Assembly: GCA_013396915.1 (NCBI GenBank) | Contig: VWZL01000597.1 | Span: forward strand, 935,963 to 999,962 | From: Stercorarius parasiticus | Taxonomy: Eukaryota; Chordata; Aves; Charadriiformes; Stercorariidae | Reading direction: 5' to 3' | DNA: 64,000 bases | Shown: positions 11,901-38,519 of the stretch, one piece after another | Layout of the letters: each line of letters starts with the position of its first letter | How positions within the stretch are numbered: position 1 is the stretch's first letter | Translations under genes and position numbers: made by a program | The notes under the pieces: generated by a model | Told to the model about the DNA's origin: nothing | Seen by the model: the letters and a program-made list of their open reading frames with translations, nothing else | Database searches by the model: none

Positions 11901-14900
11901 TGTAAACAAAGAAACTAAATTTACCATCAGATGCAGTCATTACAGTACCTTCAATTACAATTTGAGTTTAAACAGCTTTTCCCTGGTGAAAGTAGTTACT
12001 TCCTAATGCTTCTAAGGTACTCTTACTACGTGCAGTATCTAGAGGAAAGCAAAAGTCCTTGTGGAGGGAAGCCTGGTACAAGCATTCCTTTAAGGACAAG
12101 TCGTAAATGCAGCTGATTGACAGTGCTCATCTTTTAATCCTTACGACTTCCTGTTCCAACTGGCATTAGTTAATTGCCCAGAGACTTCTCTTTTATGAAA
12201 GACTAATCTTGTTTAGAGTATCTCATTTTTGGTTTTGTTTCATCACTGCAATACTTTTATATATTATATATTTTATATATATTTTTATTTCTTTGCTCAT
12301 CTGCTTGGAAACAGAAGAAGAGTGTTCATTTCACACCTTAATAAGGCAATGTAGCCTTCACGTAAGTGAGCAACTGAAGATACCAATAGAGATTTCAATT
12401 AAAGCTACCTGGCACTCTAATGCAAGTCTTGAAACTTAATTGTGGGGGAAAAAAAAAAAAAAAGAAAAATGTCTCCAAAATTCTTGGCCACANNNNNNNN
12501 NNNNNNNNNNNNNNNNNNNNNNNNNNNNNNNNNNNNNNNNNNNNNNNNNNNNNNNNNNNNNNNNNNNNNNNNNNNNNNNNNNNNNNNNNNNNNNNNNNNN
12601 NNNNNNNNNNNNNNNNNNNNNNNNNNNNNNNNNNNNNNNNNNNNNNNNNNNNNNNNNNNNNNNNNNNNNNNNNNNNNNNNNNNNNNNNNNNNNNNNNNNN
12701 NNNNNNNNNNNNNNNNNNNNNNNNNNNNNNNNNNNNNNNNTAAGAACTTAGTGGGGTTCAAATTTAGCAAACTAAAAAAAAAAAAAAAAAAGGTTTTGCT
12801 CTTACAGTTCAATTCGGTTTCACCAACGGTGTCTTAACATAAAGGAGAGGGGAAAATATTTAATGGATTTAGTATGAATAAAGAAAATGCTAACCTTTGC
12901 CTAACAAAACATGCACTGTCACCTCTTCCTTTTTCTGCAGGCCGAGCTGACGTTCTGCACCGGGGACATTATCACTGTCTTTGGTGAAATTGATGAAGAT
13001 GGCTTTTATTACGTGAGTTAGCTTCTGTTTGGTCATGTCAAACTGCTACAAACTGTTAGAGCAATCTTCATTAGCACAAATTATCAAATGACAGCCTGGG
13101 GGGAGCTCAGGTCACAATTCCAGCTCGTCGTGTTGTGGGAATAGCCGAGATCCTGATTTAACAAAAATATCGACCCACTGGCACTCCTGGAAGCACTGGC
13201 AAAAATGTCACCCCTCCCGTTCAGTCCCTGGGGGATGAAGGTCACAACCCACCCCGTTAGTGCCAGGCCAGGCTCACAGCTCCTGCTGCTGCGCAGCTGT
13301 AGCAGAACCCCGGCAGCTCCCTCTGCTGGAGCGGATCCTGCAGCACTGCAGACGGTTCCCTCTTGCCCTTCAGCATATTTTTCTAGGGAGTGTTGTTCAG
13401 GCCCCTCGAGCTGCCACTGACATTTTATAAGTAGTATTTACCTCATGTAGTTTGCTGGAAAATGTGTATCTTGATCTATGCAAACATGTGAATGACTTCT
13501 AATGGTAAGGCATTTCACGTGGGAGGAAAACCAGGAGACCCTCTCACTGCAATAAAGGGTTATTTGATAGAATAAATCAATAAAATAGTTCAGTAGTCTT
13601 TTAAGCACTAGTTAACTGATTGTACCACTGTCATTCCTTTAATAAGAGGAAGAGTTTGATGATGGGAGACAATATTCCAGCAGTGCTTGCCCAGCTGAAC
13701 TGTCTTCAAGTTGATAGCAGCTGCCCAGCCGCAGCTTGAACTCGCCTTTCCCACTTCCACAGCATCTTGGCATAGAAAGAGGCCCAGCTGCCTCTCTCAG
13801 ATACATTTTAGACATGACCCCCTGTTGAGTCCTAAGTGACCTTGGACAGACGTTTCCTCTCCCTCACTGGCTTTGCAATAGTCAAAAGTATTTCCTTACC
13901 TTCTTGGGAAGCAACAGTTGCTTTAATTAAAACATTCACTGCAATTTTCATCATGTTGCAGGGTGAACTTAACGGACAAAAGGGGCTGGTTCCTTCCAAC
14001 TTTCTTGAAGAAGTGCCTGATGATGTTGAAGTCTTTCTATCCGATGCACCCACGCGATATGTTCATGATACGCCGATGCGTACAAAAGCAAAAAGGGTAA
14101 GCAACCGAATACAAAAATCTTAAGTTTTTATTTTCCATTCTGTCTCATATATAATTTAGACATTAAACATTTTAAATCCATTATGCTCATTTAAAATTAA
14201 CTTTCAAATATATAAAAATACAACATAAAGAAAAATGACTTTACTTAGCCTTCCACTAGCTCATTACATTTGTAAACAAAGAAACTAAATTTACCATCAG
14301 ATGCAGTCATTACAGTACCTTCAATTACAATTTGAGTTTAAACAGCTTTTCCCTGGTGAAAGTAGTTACTTCCTAATGCTTCTAAGGTACTCTTACTACG
14401 TGCAGTATCTAGAGGAAAGCAAAAGTCCTTGTGGAGGGAAGCCTGGTACAAGCATTCCTTTAAGGACAAGTCGTAAATGCAGCTGATTGACAGTGCTCAT
14501 CTTTTAATCCTTACGACTTCCTGTTCCAACTGGCATTAGTTAATTGCCCAGAGACTTCTCTTTTATGAAAGACTAATCTTGTTTAGAGTATCTCATTTTT
14601 GGTTTTGTTTCATCACTGCAATACTTTTATATATTATATATTTTATATATATTTTTATTTCTTTGCTCATCTGCTTGGAAACAGAAGAAGAGTGTTCATT
14701 TCACACCTTAATAAGGCAATGTAGCCTTCACGTAAGTGAGCAACTGAAGATACCAATAGAGATTTCAATTAAAGCTACCTGGCACTCTAATGCAAGTCTT
14801 GAAACTTAATTGTGGGGGAAAAAAAAAAAAAGAAATATGTCTCCAAAATCCTTGGCCACAGAAGAGGCTGTTTGCTTTTACTCTACCTAGCCAAGCCAAT

Positions 14901-16679
14901 TTAGGTTTTTTAGGAGACAAATCCTTTAAAAAGGAATCTTCAGAAATACGTCAATTAGACCTCACTTTATGAAGGTCAATGTTTGGAACATATTTCTTCA
15001 TGAGCTAACTGTTTATGTTTACATAGAAAGGAGAGTTTGATGTCTAACTACCCTACAAACAAAAGCTGCATATTGCATTGTTAGCCAACCTGGGATGTAA
15101 AAATTCCAAGCTCCTCCATCAAGAGAAAAGCACAACACCCCCAACCCTCAAAGAACATACAAATGAAATGTAAGCTGATACGTACGGTAGTTTACAAGGG
15201 TATAGTTGGTTTTGAAACTCATTACACTCAAGTATAGCTACTTAAATTCTCTGCCTTAAAATGTGTTTTCCATAATCGATTATACCCAGTTTGCCTAAGA
15301 CCAACTATTCAACAATTCTGAAAAAATCCCTTCATATGGTACAATTTACTTGGATTTTCCTAGAAAGTGCACATTTGAAATATTAGCAACTGTTTGGTTT
15401 ACCAATGCAATAAACGTCTCAGTATGAAACATGCAGCTCACTGAATGAATGCATTAGACTAAATATATGGTATCTTCAGGTGTACGTTGGGGTGCTTTAC
15501 CAAGTTGGTTTTGTTTTGTTTTTTTTTCATTAGAACTAGACCTTGTTTTAAAATCAAAGTAGGCTTGAAGCCCCTTTGCTTAACTCACTGTTGCACAAGC
15601 CAGTAAATTGCTAATGTTTTAACTACAAGACAACAGGGGTCCCTAAGGCATGGATTCTACTATGAAAATATCATCTTAATCGATATCACATTCTGTCAGC
15701 CAGGCATTGTAGTTAGGATAGGCTGAGTATAAGTAGTTTTAGCATTTTCATTCAAGTGCTTTTGATGATTGAAAAAAAAAAAATAGCTGTTTAAGATATT
15801 TAGGAATGCTGTCATCTAACTATCGTACAAGTATTCACCTTCATCAGCAACCTCATAGCTGCAGCACACATCAAGCAGTCAGGGTCTTTAAGCTTTCTTT
15901 GATTGCGATTAAGGTTCATTTTAGCTTTTTCTTTTTCCTTTTTTTTTTTTTTAAGCCAGTGTGCCATCTTCTCAAATATGTACATAAAGTTTGCTAGCCA
16001 ATTTTAAAGAAAAGGCATTTAAAGGTCATTAAAAAAAAAGTGATCATGTAGAATTTTAAGTCATTTCTCCTGAAAACAGTTTGGCTTCTATAGATTGCTG
16101 ATCTGTAGTAATTAATACATTTATTTTTCTTAAATCTATAGCTAAAAGTATCCCTCTTCATTTTTGTACTATCAAAGTACTGAAATGCAAAACTAAACCC
16201 AGTTTTGTGGCTTCTGTGGCCAGAACTATGGCAAAACAAATTCAACTCTTTCTTTAAAAAAAAAGTGTAACCAAACCAGGGCTCTATTGGAGTCTTTTCT
16301 ATTGTCTGTCCTTTTTCTCAAAATTTACATATTTTCCGTAAGCCCATACAGTATTTTAAGCCATAAAGAAGAAAGGAACCAGCCCTTTTGTTTAAGTGGG
16401 TAATGGGACAAGTGATGTTACCAACTTTCTTGATGATAATAGGTTTTAAGCTTTCAAACATTCAATAAATTATAACAATGTACCTAATAGGTTCCTCCTG
16501 AGAATACAGGTACATCCCGGAGAGCACCATCCCCCACAGTTCATCTCCATTCTGGGTCACCTACGTCACCTATGGGTTCTGGTAGTCCCGGGAGAGGCAG
16601 GGATTTGTCCTCGAAAAAGAAAAAGGGGCTGCTTTCCAAAGGCAAGAAACTGCTGAAAAAGCTTGGTGCAGTGAAATGA
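2735..16679 (+). CDS. RIMBP2: RIMBP2 gene, 3' portion (RIM-binding protein 2; last two SH3 domains and C-terminus)
   Basis: RIM-binding protein 2 is a presynaptic scaffold whose SH3 domains bind proline-rich motifs in RIM proteins and voltage-gated calcium channels. Only the 3' part is in the window; the first SH3 and the fibronectin repeats lie upstream of base 1. Visible exons are 2735-2919, 5189-5357, 7451-7516 (small, possibly alternative), 8915-9018, 10754-10825, 11592-11726 and 12315-12341, with second copies of the last three at 12941-13012, 13962-14096 and 14685-14711. All have GT/AG sites and join in phase. Two SH3 domains are recognisable from ALFDYDP and ALYDYDP at their starts and the GLIPCN and GLVPSNF strands at their ends. 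The normal C-terminus KKSVHFTP followed by TAA matches the human protein as I recall it. A downstream coding-like segment (16510-16679) may be an alternative end. The paralogues TSPOAP1 and RIMBP3 were considered; the match to RIMBP2 and the PIWIL1 neighbour decide. Confidence 0.93.
2920..5188 (+). other. RIMBP2: RIMBP2 intron
   Basis: Intron between the two exons of the second SH3 domain. It holds a short direct repeat of agagggtcagg (around 3023-3056), but no recognised exon or transposable element. Confidence 0.75.
5189..5357 (+). CDS. RIMBP2: RIMBP2 exon: end of the second SH3 domain and linker
   Basis: The acceptor is gaataacag and the donor is ATTG|gtaagc. It enters in phase 0 and leaves in phase 1. 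The peptide runs VYGDKDADGFYRGE, then GLIPCNMVSEIQ, which closes the SH3 fold, then an acidic-to-hydrophobic linker ending NTPVEKI. The residues join directly to the previous exon (IIK|VYG). Confidence 0.93.
5358..7450 (+). other. RIMBP2: RIMBP2 intron
   Basis: Non-coding sequence between the SH3 exon and the small linker exon. No recognised element. Confidence 0.6.
7451..7516 (+). CDS. RIMBP2: RIMBP2 small basic linker exon (probably alternative)
   Basis: A 66-base exon with phase 1 at both ends, so it can be included or skipped without changing frame. The acceptor is cctttcctgaag and the donor is AAGAG|gtctgt, which is weak. The reading is VNCDRFKESTRSVHRRS followed by RKSKR, a strongly basic serine/arginine stretch that joins the next exon to give ESERNRR-like sequence (precisely SKR|ERNRR). 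The human sequence as I remember it goes straight from VEKI to an ER...RRSG segment, so inclusion here is inferred from phase and composition, not from transcript data. Confidence 0.6.
7517..8914 (+). other. RIMBP2: RIMBP2 intron
   Basis: Non-coding. A short (GGTATA)3-type repeat precedes it inside the neighbouring sequence at about 7648-7667 (within this interval). The stretch 7690-8110 is richer in GC than its surroundings but shows no clear coding frame. Confidence 0.6.
8915..9018 (+). CDS. RIMBP2: RIMBP2 exon: start of the third SH3 domain
   Basis: The acceptor is tgatcggaacag and the donor is GTAGAG|gtattg. Two bases complete the codon left open by either the 5357 or the 7516 donor, then 34 codons follow and it leaves in phase 0. 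It encodes ERNRRSGRQHSVSTRRM and then the SH3 opening VALYDYDPRESSPNVDVE, nearly identical to the human protein as recalled. Confidence 0.95.
9019..10753 (+). other. RIMBP2: RIMBP2 intron
   Basis: Non-coding. Its right end (from about 10579) is where copy 1 of the duplicated segment begins. The stretch 10230-10560 is GC-richer and might be an old unrecognised repeat. Confidence 0.6.
10754..10825 (+). CDS. RIMBP2: RIMBP2 exon: middle of the third SH3 domain (assembly copy 1)
   Basis: A 72-base phase 0-0 exon with acceptor ccttttt-ctgcag and donor TATTAC|gtgagt. It encodes AELTFCTGDIITVFGEIDED and then GFYY, the central strands of the SH3 fold. An identical copy sits at 12941-13012. Only one copy is expected in the real gene (see the duplication entry). 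Confidence 0.9.
11592..11726 (+). CDS. RIMBP2: RIMBP2 exon: end of the third SH3 domain (assembly copy 1)
   Basis: A 135-base phase 0-0 exon with acceptor catgttgcag and donor AAAAGG|gtaagc. It encodes GELNGQKGLVPSNFLEEV, which ends the SH3 domain (ALYDY...GLVPSNF), and then the tail PDDVEVFLSDAPTRY to MRTKAKR. The second copy at 13962-14096 is identical. Confidence 0.9.
12315..12341 (+). CDS. RIMBP2: RIMBP2 terminal coding exon KKSVHFTP-stop (assembly copy 1)
   Basis: After the acceptor ttggaaacag the frame reads KKSVHFTP then TAA. This is the C-terminus of human RIMBP2 as I recall it. It follows MRTKAKR of the preceding exon in phase 0. The matching copy is 14685-14711. Confidence 0.85.
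   Translation, partial: KKSVHFTP
12493..12740. other. Assembly gap (248 N)
   Basis: A run of N separates the two copies of the duplicated RIMBP2 segment. Additional one-base gaps are at 10626 and 10953. No sequence can be read here. Confidence 1.
12941..13012 (+). CDS. RIMBP2: RIMBP2 exon: middle of the third SH3 domain (assembly copy 2)
   Basis: Base-for-base the same 72-base exon as 10754-10825 (AELTFCTGDII to GFYY), with the same flanking intron sequence. If the duplication is an artefact, this is the more complete copy, because its downstream intron lacks the single-N joins seen in copy 1. Confidence 0.88.
13962..14096 (+). CDS. RIMBP2: RIMBP2 exon: end of the third SH3 domain (assembly copy 2)
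   Basis: Identical to 11592-11726: acceptor tgttgcag, GELNGQKGLVPSNFLEEV onward, ending KAKR|gtaagc. It joins in phase to the terminal exon at 14685. Confidence 0.9.
14685..14711 (+). CDS. RIMBP2: RIMBP2 terminal coding exon KKSVHFTP-stop (assembly copy 2)
   Basis: After acceptor ttggaaacag the frame gives KKSVHFTP-TAA. This copy is contiguous with the 3' sequence running to 18 kb, so it is the best candidate for the true last coding exon. Twenty bases past the stop there is a strong donor-like sequence (cac|gtaagtg at 14731/14732). Confidence 0.88.
   Translation, partial: KKSVHFTP
15409..15414 (+). terminator. RIMBP2: Possible poly(A) signal AATAAA
   Basis: Canonical hexamer in aatgcaataaacg, about 700 bases after the KKSVHFTP stop. 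It could end a short RIMBP2 transcript. No strong downstream GT-rich element was noticed. Confidence 0.3.
16510..16679 (+). CDS. RIMBP2: Possible alternative C-terminal exon of RIMBP2 (basic Lys-rich tail)
   Basis: Following an AG at 16508-16509, one frame (entered with two codon-completing bases) stays open for 55 codons to TGA. It reads TSRRAPSPTVHLHSGSP, then a Gly/Ser/Pro/Arg stretch, then KKKKGLLSKGKKLLKKLG and AVK. The composition is strongly protein-like, and a basic GLLSKGKKLLKKLG tail is plausible for this family, though I cannot confirm it. It needs an upstream exon ending in phase 1; the adjacent SH3 exon ends in phase 0 and no convincing bridging exon was found. The polypyrimidine tract is weak. 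It could also be a decaying exon inside the long 3' UTR. Confidence 0.5.
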
Positions 16680-17174
16680 TTCATGTGCTCCTGGACAACT
16701 TGTAAAGCTTCCAGTCTGTGTATTATTTTTTTTTTTAAACGTCAAAACTAGGGCTTTCATGACTATGCAGTACAACTTTACCAAACCTTTGCATTTTTAA
16801 CTGTGACATCAATAGAATCATGTCAATTCCTTAATCAAAACAGCAAGAAAAAGAGGAAATGGATTTGTTGTTGCAAGTATTTTTTTCTTAAAAAAAAAAA
16901 AAAGGATTAATACCAGAAGAACATGGTTTTATTTGAAGTCAGCTCACCACCTGCAACTCCATTGGATAAATCTCAGCCTTTAGTCTCCTTTAGCCACAAG
17001 TGGGTCGAACTCATGGTTACTCTATGGGAGTGTGGAAATTATTCATTGATTCCTGGTTCGGAGAGATCACCCCACTGTATCTAATCTTTATCACAAACAA
17101 AAATGGTCTTGAAACTCCTAGTTTAATCAGCCTTGATGTTTTGCCTTATTAATGCACAATGATTTGTACTGTCT

Positions 17175-17180
17175 AATAAA
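17175..17180 (+). terminator. RIMBP2: Probable poly(A) signal AATAAA
   Basis: Canonical hexamer in gtctaataaatat, followed by a TG-rich stretch (tttgtatgtactgtgt) within 35 bases, the expected arrangement for cleavage. It lies about 500 bases after the stop of the possible alternative exon at 16510-16679. Confidence 0.5.
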
Positions 17181-17728
17181 TATACAGCGTATACTTTGTA
17201 TGTACTGTGTATTCAACTGTCTTCATCTTCCCTAAAACATGGTAATTTAAGATCAAGTACTATGTTACTGACTTCATTCAATGTCTCATGTACCTCCTGG
17301 GAGTTTGAAAGTGCTGTGCAAAATGCTTTCTTTTTGTTTTTTGCCTTCCCCCCCACCCCCAACCCAAACCCCTTGTATTCGTTTCTTTTGTCAACATTTT
17401 CACTAAACTGAAATCAGATATGGTGTAAGTTACACAGAGGCTCACCCAGTTTCTCCCATGCAGCCTCCGGTTTTGGAGTTCCTGGTTCACTCTTCTAAAT
17501 TACTAGGGGAAAAAACCCACCACAACAAAAAACCTTTGCTCCCCAACTTTTTTCCTGTGGAGATACAGTCCTAAGTTAAAAGGCATTTTCATATTGATGA
17601 TGTCAGATTCAAGATAAAGTACATGTCTAAAGTAAAAAGTTAAAAACTGTGTTACATACACTAAGCCGTAGCCAGTAAAGAGGCAGCAACAGCTGATAAT
17701 CAAGTATTAATTGCAATATTGGCATCTC

Positions 17729-17734
17729 AATAAA
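17729..17734 (+). terminator. RIMBP2: Possible poly(A) signal AATAAA
   Basis: Canonical hexamer in ctcaataaaaac. The downstream sequence (attgatggcagtcattggctgt) is moderately GT-rich. Confidence 0.35.
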
Positions 17735-18039
17735 AACAATCTTACATATTGATGGCAGTCATTGGCTGTTACTATTTTGTAATTCTTGTCCATTTGTAAA
17801 TTGTTTTTACTGTTTATACATACTTTTCAGACTGCCTTTTTTTTGTAATTTATGGAAGGTTTATAAATGAATGATCAAAGCTTCCCCATTGTGTCTTCAG
17901 ATGATAATGTAAATTACTGTAAGATAACGTGTGCTAAATTATAACATTTAATTAAAGAAAATAACTGGCCTAAATTTGTGGTAAAGTAACTGTGTGGGTG
18001 TGTGCATGTGTACAACTGTTGTGTATTATATTTTATATA

Positions 18040-18045
18040 AATAAA
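18040..18045 (+). terminator. RIMBP2: Probable distal RIMBP2 poly(A) signal AATAAA
   Basis: Canonical hexamer in tataaataaatc, preceded by a GTGTGTGCATGTGT-like tract and followed by tttgatattttgtagagtg. The sequence character changes shortly afterwards, so this is the best guess for the distal end of RIMBP2. Confidence 0.5.
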
Positions 18046-18079
18046 TCATTTGATATTTTGTAGAGTGCAGTATGTTTCA

Positions 18080-18720
18080 TGAATCTACTGTATCAGCTGC
18101 TCAATCACTGTGTCAGCCTTCCCTCCCTTTCTAAAGCATGAGACACAAGTGGCCAGATCCCGCTGGGGCAGCGGTTATCGGGGATGCAGTCACAGCATGG
18201 GCACACGCCCAACGCTGCACCCGCCAGGAATGGGAACAGGCCCCAGCGACCATTTCCCACCTGTCCGCAGCTGCACAGCTCCTATTCTCTTCACCTCAAA
18301 TAACAGAAACCCGATCAGAATGAATACTCGTGACAGGTATAAATAAGCAATACATTACTAGGAAGAAATACAAAATCTTAAGTAGTGAATAGGGAAAGCT
18401 ACCACTGTATGACATCAGGAAGACCAAAATACTTGCCAAAAAAACCCTCTTCCTCTCCGTTACAAATTTCATGTAGAAGGAAGAGGTTGGTACAATTCTC
18501 TCAGCCTAGGAAAGAAAAAAAAAAAAACACTGAACTAAATATAAGTTATAGGGCTCCCTCATTTTCCAGAGCTGTTTACAGCTGCTGAATAAAGGCTCAC
18601 CTAAATGCAAGACTCCAGGAGCTTTCCAGAGGTAAGGAATGGTTAGAAAGCTACTCTAGCATGTGTCACATAATATGCCCAAAGCCCAGCCTTGAAGGAT
18701 GTACGCAAATACATCTAACA
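18080..18720. other. Intergenic spacer between the convergent 3' ends of RIMBP2 and PIWIL1
   Basis: About 0.65 kb between the distal RIMBP2 poly(A) signal (18040) and the PIWIL1 signal (18752-18757, - strand). It contains a further + strand AATAAA at 18588-18593, so RIMBP2 transcripts might reach close to or into the PIWIL1 3' end. No gene seen. Confidence 0.5.
18588..18593 (+). terminator. Possible read-through poly(A) signal AATAAA (+ strand)
   Basis: Hexamer in gctgaataaaggc, about 550 bases past the main distal RIMBP2 signal and 160 bases from the PIWIL1 signal on the other strand. Use is uncertain. Confidence 0.25.
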
Positions 18721-18734
18721 GGATCAAACAAGCA

Positions 18735-20035
18735 AGGATTACAGAAACAACTTTATTTAAATCTCACACAGAAAAGGAACAAGGTTCACAACAAGTTAGT
18801 TAAAAAAAAAAAAAGCACCAATCCAAGCACTTCCATATGCACTGGTCTGACTCTACAAAAAGGCAAAATAAAAACTCTGAAGTCAGCTTCCATCAACACA
18901 ACTGCTGTTTGCTTTACAAATTAAGCTACTCCTGTTGAACAGTTACCAATTAAAGCCTTAGAAATACAATACAAACCAAGGCCTAAGTATTTCCCATTAC
19001 TTGGAACTGCATAACCAAAAAAACCCGTGACAAAACTATCTACTTTTTTGCACACCAGTGCGCTGAAGTTTTTCCTCATTTAACAAGCATGCAGTGAAAC
19101 AAATGTTAACCATAAGATTTAGTTCATTTCAGTTATGAATTTGCAGTTGTCTATAACAATTAACTCACACTACATAGTAAATATGAAGTTACAAGACTGA
19201 GAAACAGCATGTCAGTAGGACAGTCCATCACAAGTCACAGAGCCCCCTGAAAAGCATTCAAGTTTAGAAAAAGCCATCACTTTTTGTGGAAAGAATACTG
19301 TACCCCTAGATAACAAAGATGTTCCTAAAGCTGTGATAAGATACAGAAATAATTTTGCCTCTGACACTCATTCCTGAAACTTTGGTAAGTTCCAGAACCT
19401 CCTCCCACTCCCCTCTGCCCCTGGGGACACAGAGGTGAGCGCAGTTTCCAGTTAGTCCGCAAATCACTCACAAGGGCAAGTACTGAAACCCTTCCATAAG
19501 TTCTGCCGCACTACGCAGTCTTAAAACAAAGCCTTGATAACCAAGAACAGCTGACAGCCCCTTTTAAAGGTACAAAATAGTTTAGGAGACAAAACTGTGC
19601 CCTCATTTTAACAGCCAAGAAAAACAAGGAAGCAACAGTTGCATTTTTAAGATTTTAAAAAAAAAGTGCTATCTGGAGAAATTTCGGTTTTGGTCTGCAT
19701 AACTCTTGTATGCTAAAAATAATTCTGTGTAAGACTTCCCCAAAACATAAATAAAAAATAAGAACAACTGATAATCTTTTATGAAGAATCTCAGAAACAC
19801 TTTAGAAAAGAAGTATTAAAAATAATATTACAGAGTTTTTATAGCAAGCAGAGACCTATTCAAAACGCAGATCTCCTGTTCCAATGAAAATCAAGTTCCA
19901 CAACTGCACATGCTCATTATCCACAGGTCTCTTGAGAAAAAACACCACCACAACAACAAACGCCCCCACAAAACCCCAACATTCTACATTCCCTAGAAAG
20001 GAACCACACTATCTTTTTAAGCTGGTAACTCAACT
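18735..20035 (-). other. PIWIL1: PIWIL1 3' untranslated region
   Basis: Sequence between the PIWIL1 TGA (20038-20036) and the inferred poly(A) site. AT-rich, with no competing reading frame of note. The boundary rests on the hexamer at 18757-18752 alone. Confidence 0.5.
18752..18757 (-). terminator. PIWIL1: Probable PIWIL1 poly(A) signal AATAAA (- strand)
   Basis: TTTATT on the + strand reads AATAAA on the - strand. It is the first such hexamer I found after the PIWIL1 stop and is followed on the - strand by a T/G-rich stretch (gttgtttctgtaatccttgc). It implies a 3' UTR of about 1.3 kb. Confidence 0.5.
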
Positions 20036-37941
<17,906 letters not shown>

Positions 37942-38051
37942 CTTCTCTTCTATGAAAAACCACCTTCAGCATTAGTGTTCAATCTCCTTCCCCATTCTTA
38001 TTCCATTAAATACTATGAGCAACACTACTGCATTTGCCCTTATTTAATTTA

Positions 38052-38108
38052 GAATCATAGAACTGCCTAGGTTGCAAGGGACCTTTCAGATCATCAAGTT
38101 CTACCAAT
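38052..38108 (-). mobile_element. CR1 LINE 3'-end fragment
   Basis: agaatcatagaactgcctag followed by ttgcaagggacctttcagat and catcaagttc is the reverse complement of the standard CR1 3' tail (aaggtccctt... attctatgattct). It lies between the PIWIL1 start exon and its probable first exon. Confidence 0.8.
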
Positions 38109-38519
38109 TCAACTGGTTCAGTAAAATATACCCTCCTCTGCAAACTTCCCTGCTCTTCGATCTCCACATTAGCACAGCCACAAGTAACGTGGGGAAGTTA
38201 CAGCTTCTTATAGTCAAGTTTGAACCAACTGGTACAGCCCATTACAAATTCTGGAGCTGCAAAAAAAGTCAACTAGATTGGAGAGCATGGCAGGATCTGA
38301 AACCTCAGCCAAGGGTAACTCGGGGCTGATGTTACTTTCAAGTTACACTTGAGACTCAATTTAGACTAATTCATTACATTATTCTAGGCACAGCACATAC
38401 TTCACCCAAAGCACACACCAACCCCAACTGCCTCATCAACTCCCCAATGATGCAAACTGTCCCCACAGACCTGTCCACCCTCTCTTCCCAAAGGGACCTT
38501 TCCCTTCCACACTGGCTCG

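Larger units (their letters stand above)
10579..14861. repeat. Tandem near-identical 2-kb duplication split by a gap (probable assembly artefact)
   Basis: Copy 1 (about 10579-12492) and copy 2 (about 12742-14861) match almost base for base across introns and three RIMBP2 exons. Corresponding positions are offset by 2187 before base 10953 and by 2370 after it. Copy 1 has single N bases at 10626 and 10953 exactly where it lacks 22 and 184 bases present in copy 2. The mismatches I noticed sit mainly at the two edges next to the N run (for example gtgggtgtcagattt against gtggggttcaaattt), as expected of low-quality contig ends. The likely cause is two alleles or overlapping contigs placed side by side. 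Confidence 0.9.
14712..18070 (+). other. RIMBP2: RIMBP2 3' untranslated region and alternative 3' ends
   Basis: About 3.3 kb of AT-rich sequence after the KKSVHFTP stop, without a gene of its own apart from the possible alternative exon at 16510-16679. AATAAA hexamers occur at 15409, 17175, 17729 and 18040, several followed by T- or GT-rich sequence, which suggests alternative polyadenylation, common in neuronal genes. Poly-A and poly-T runs are frequent. The extent of the UTR is inferred, not proven. Confidence 0.55.

Noticed and set aside
12417..12837. Open frames of 100-130 codons across the N run
   Set aside because: They consist almost entirely of N codons; no sequence supports them.
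10754..14096. A genuine RIMBP2 with a doubled half SH3 domain
   Set aside because: Phase would allow it, but intron identity, the N gap and edge-located mismatches point to assembly error; it would also leave an incomplete SH3 fold.
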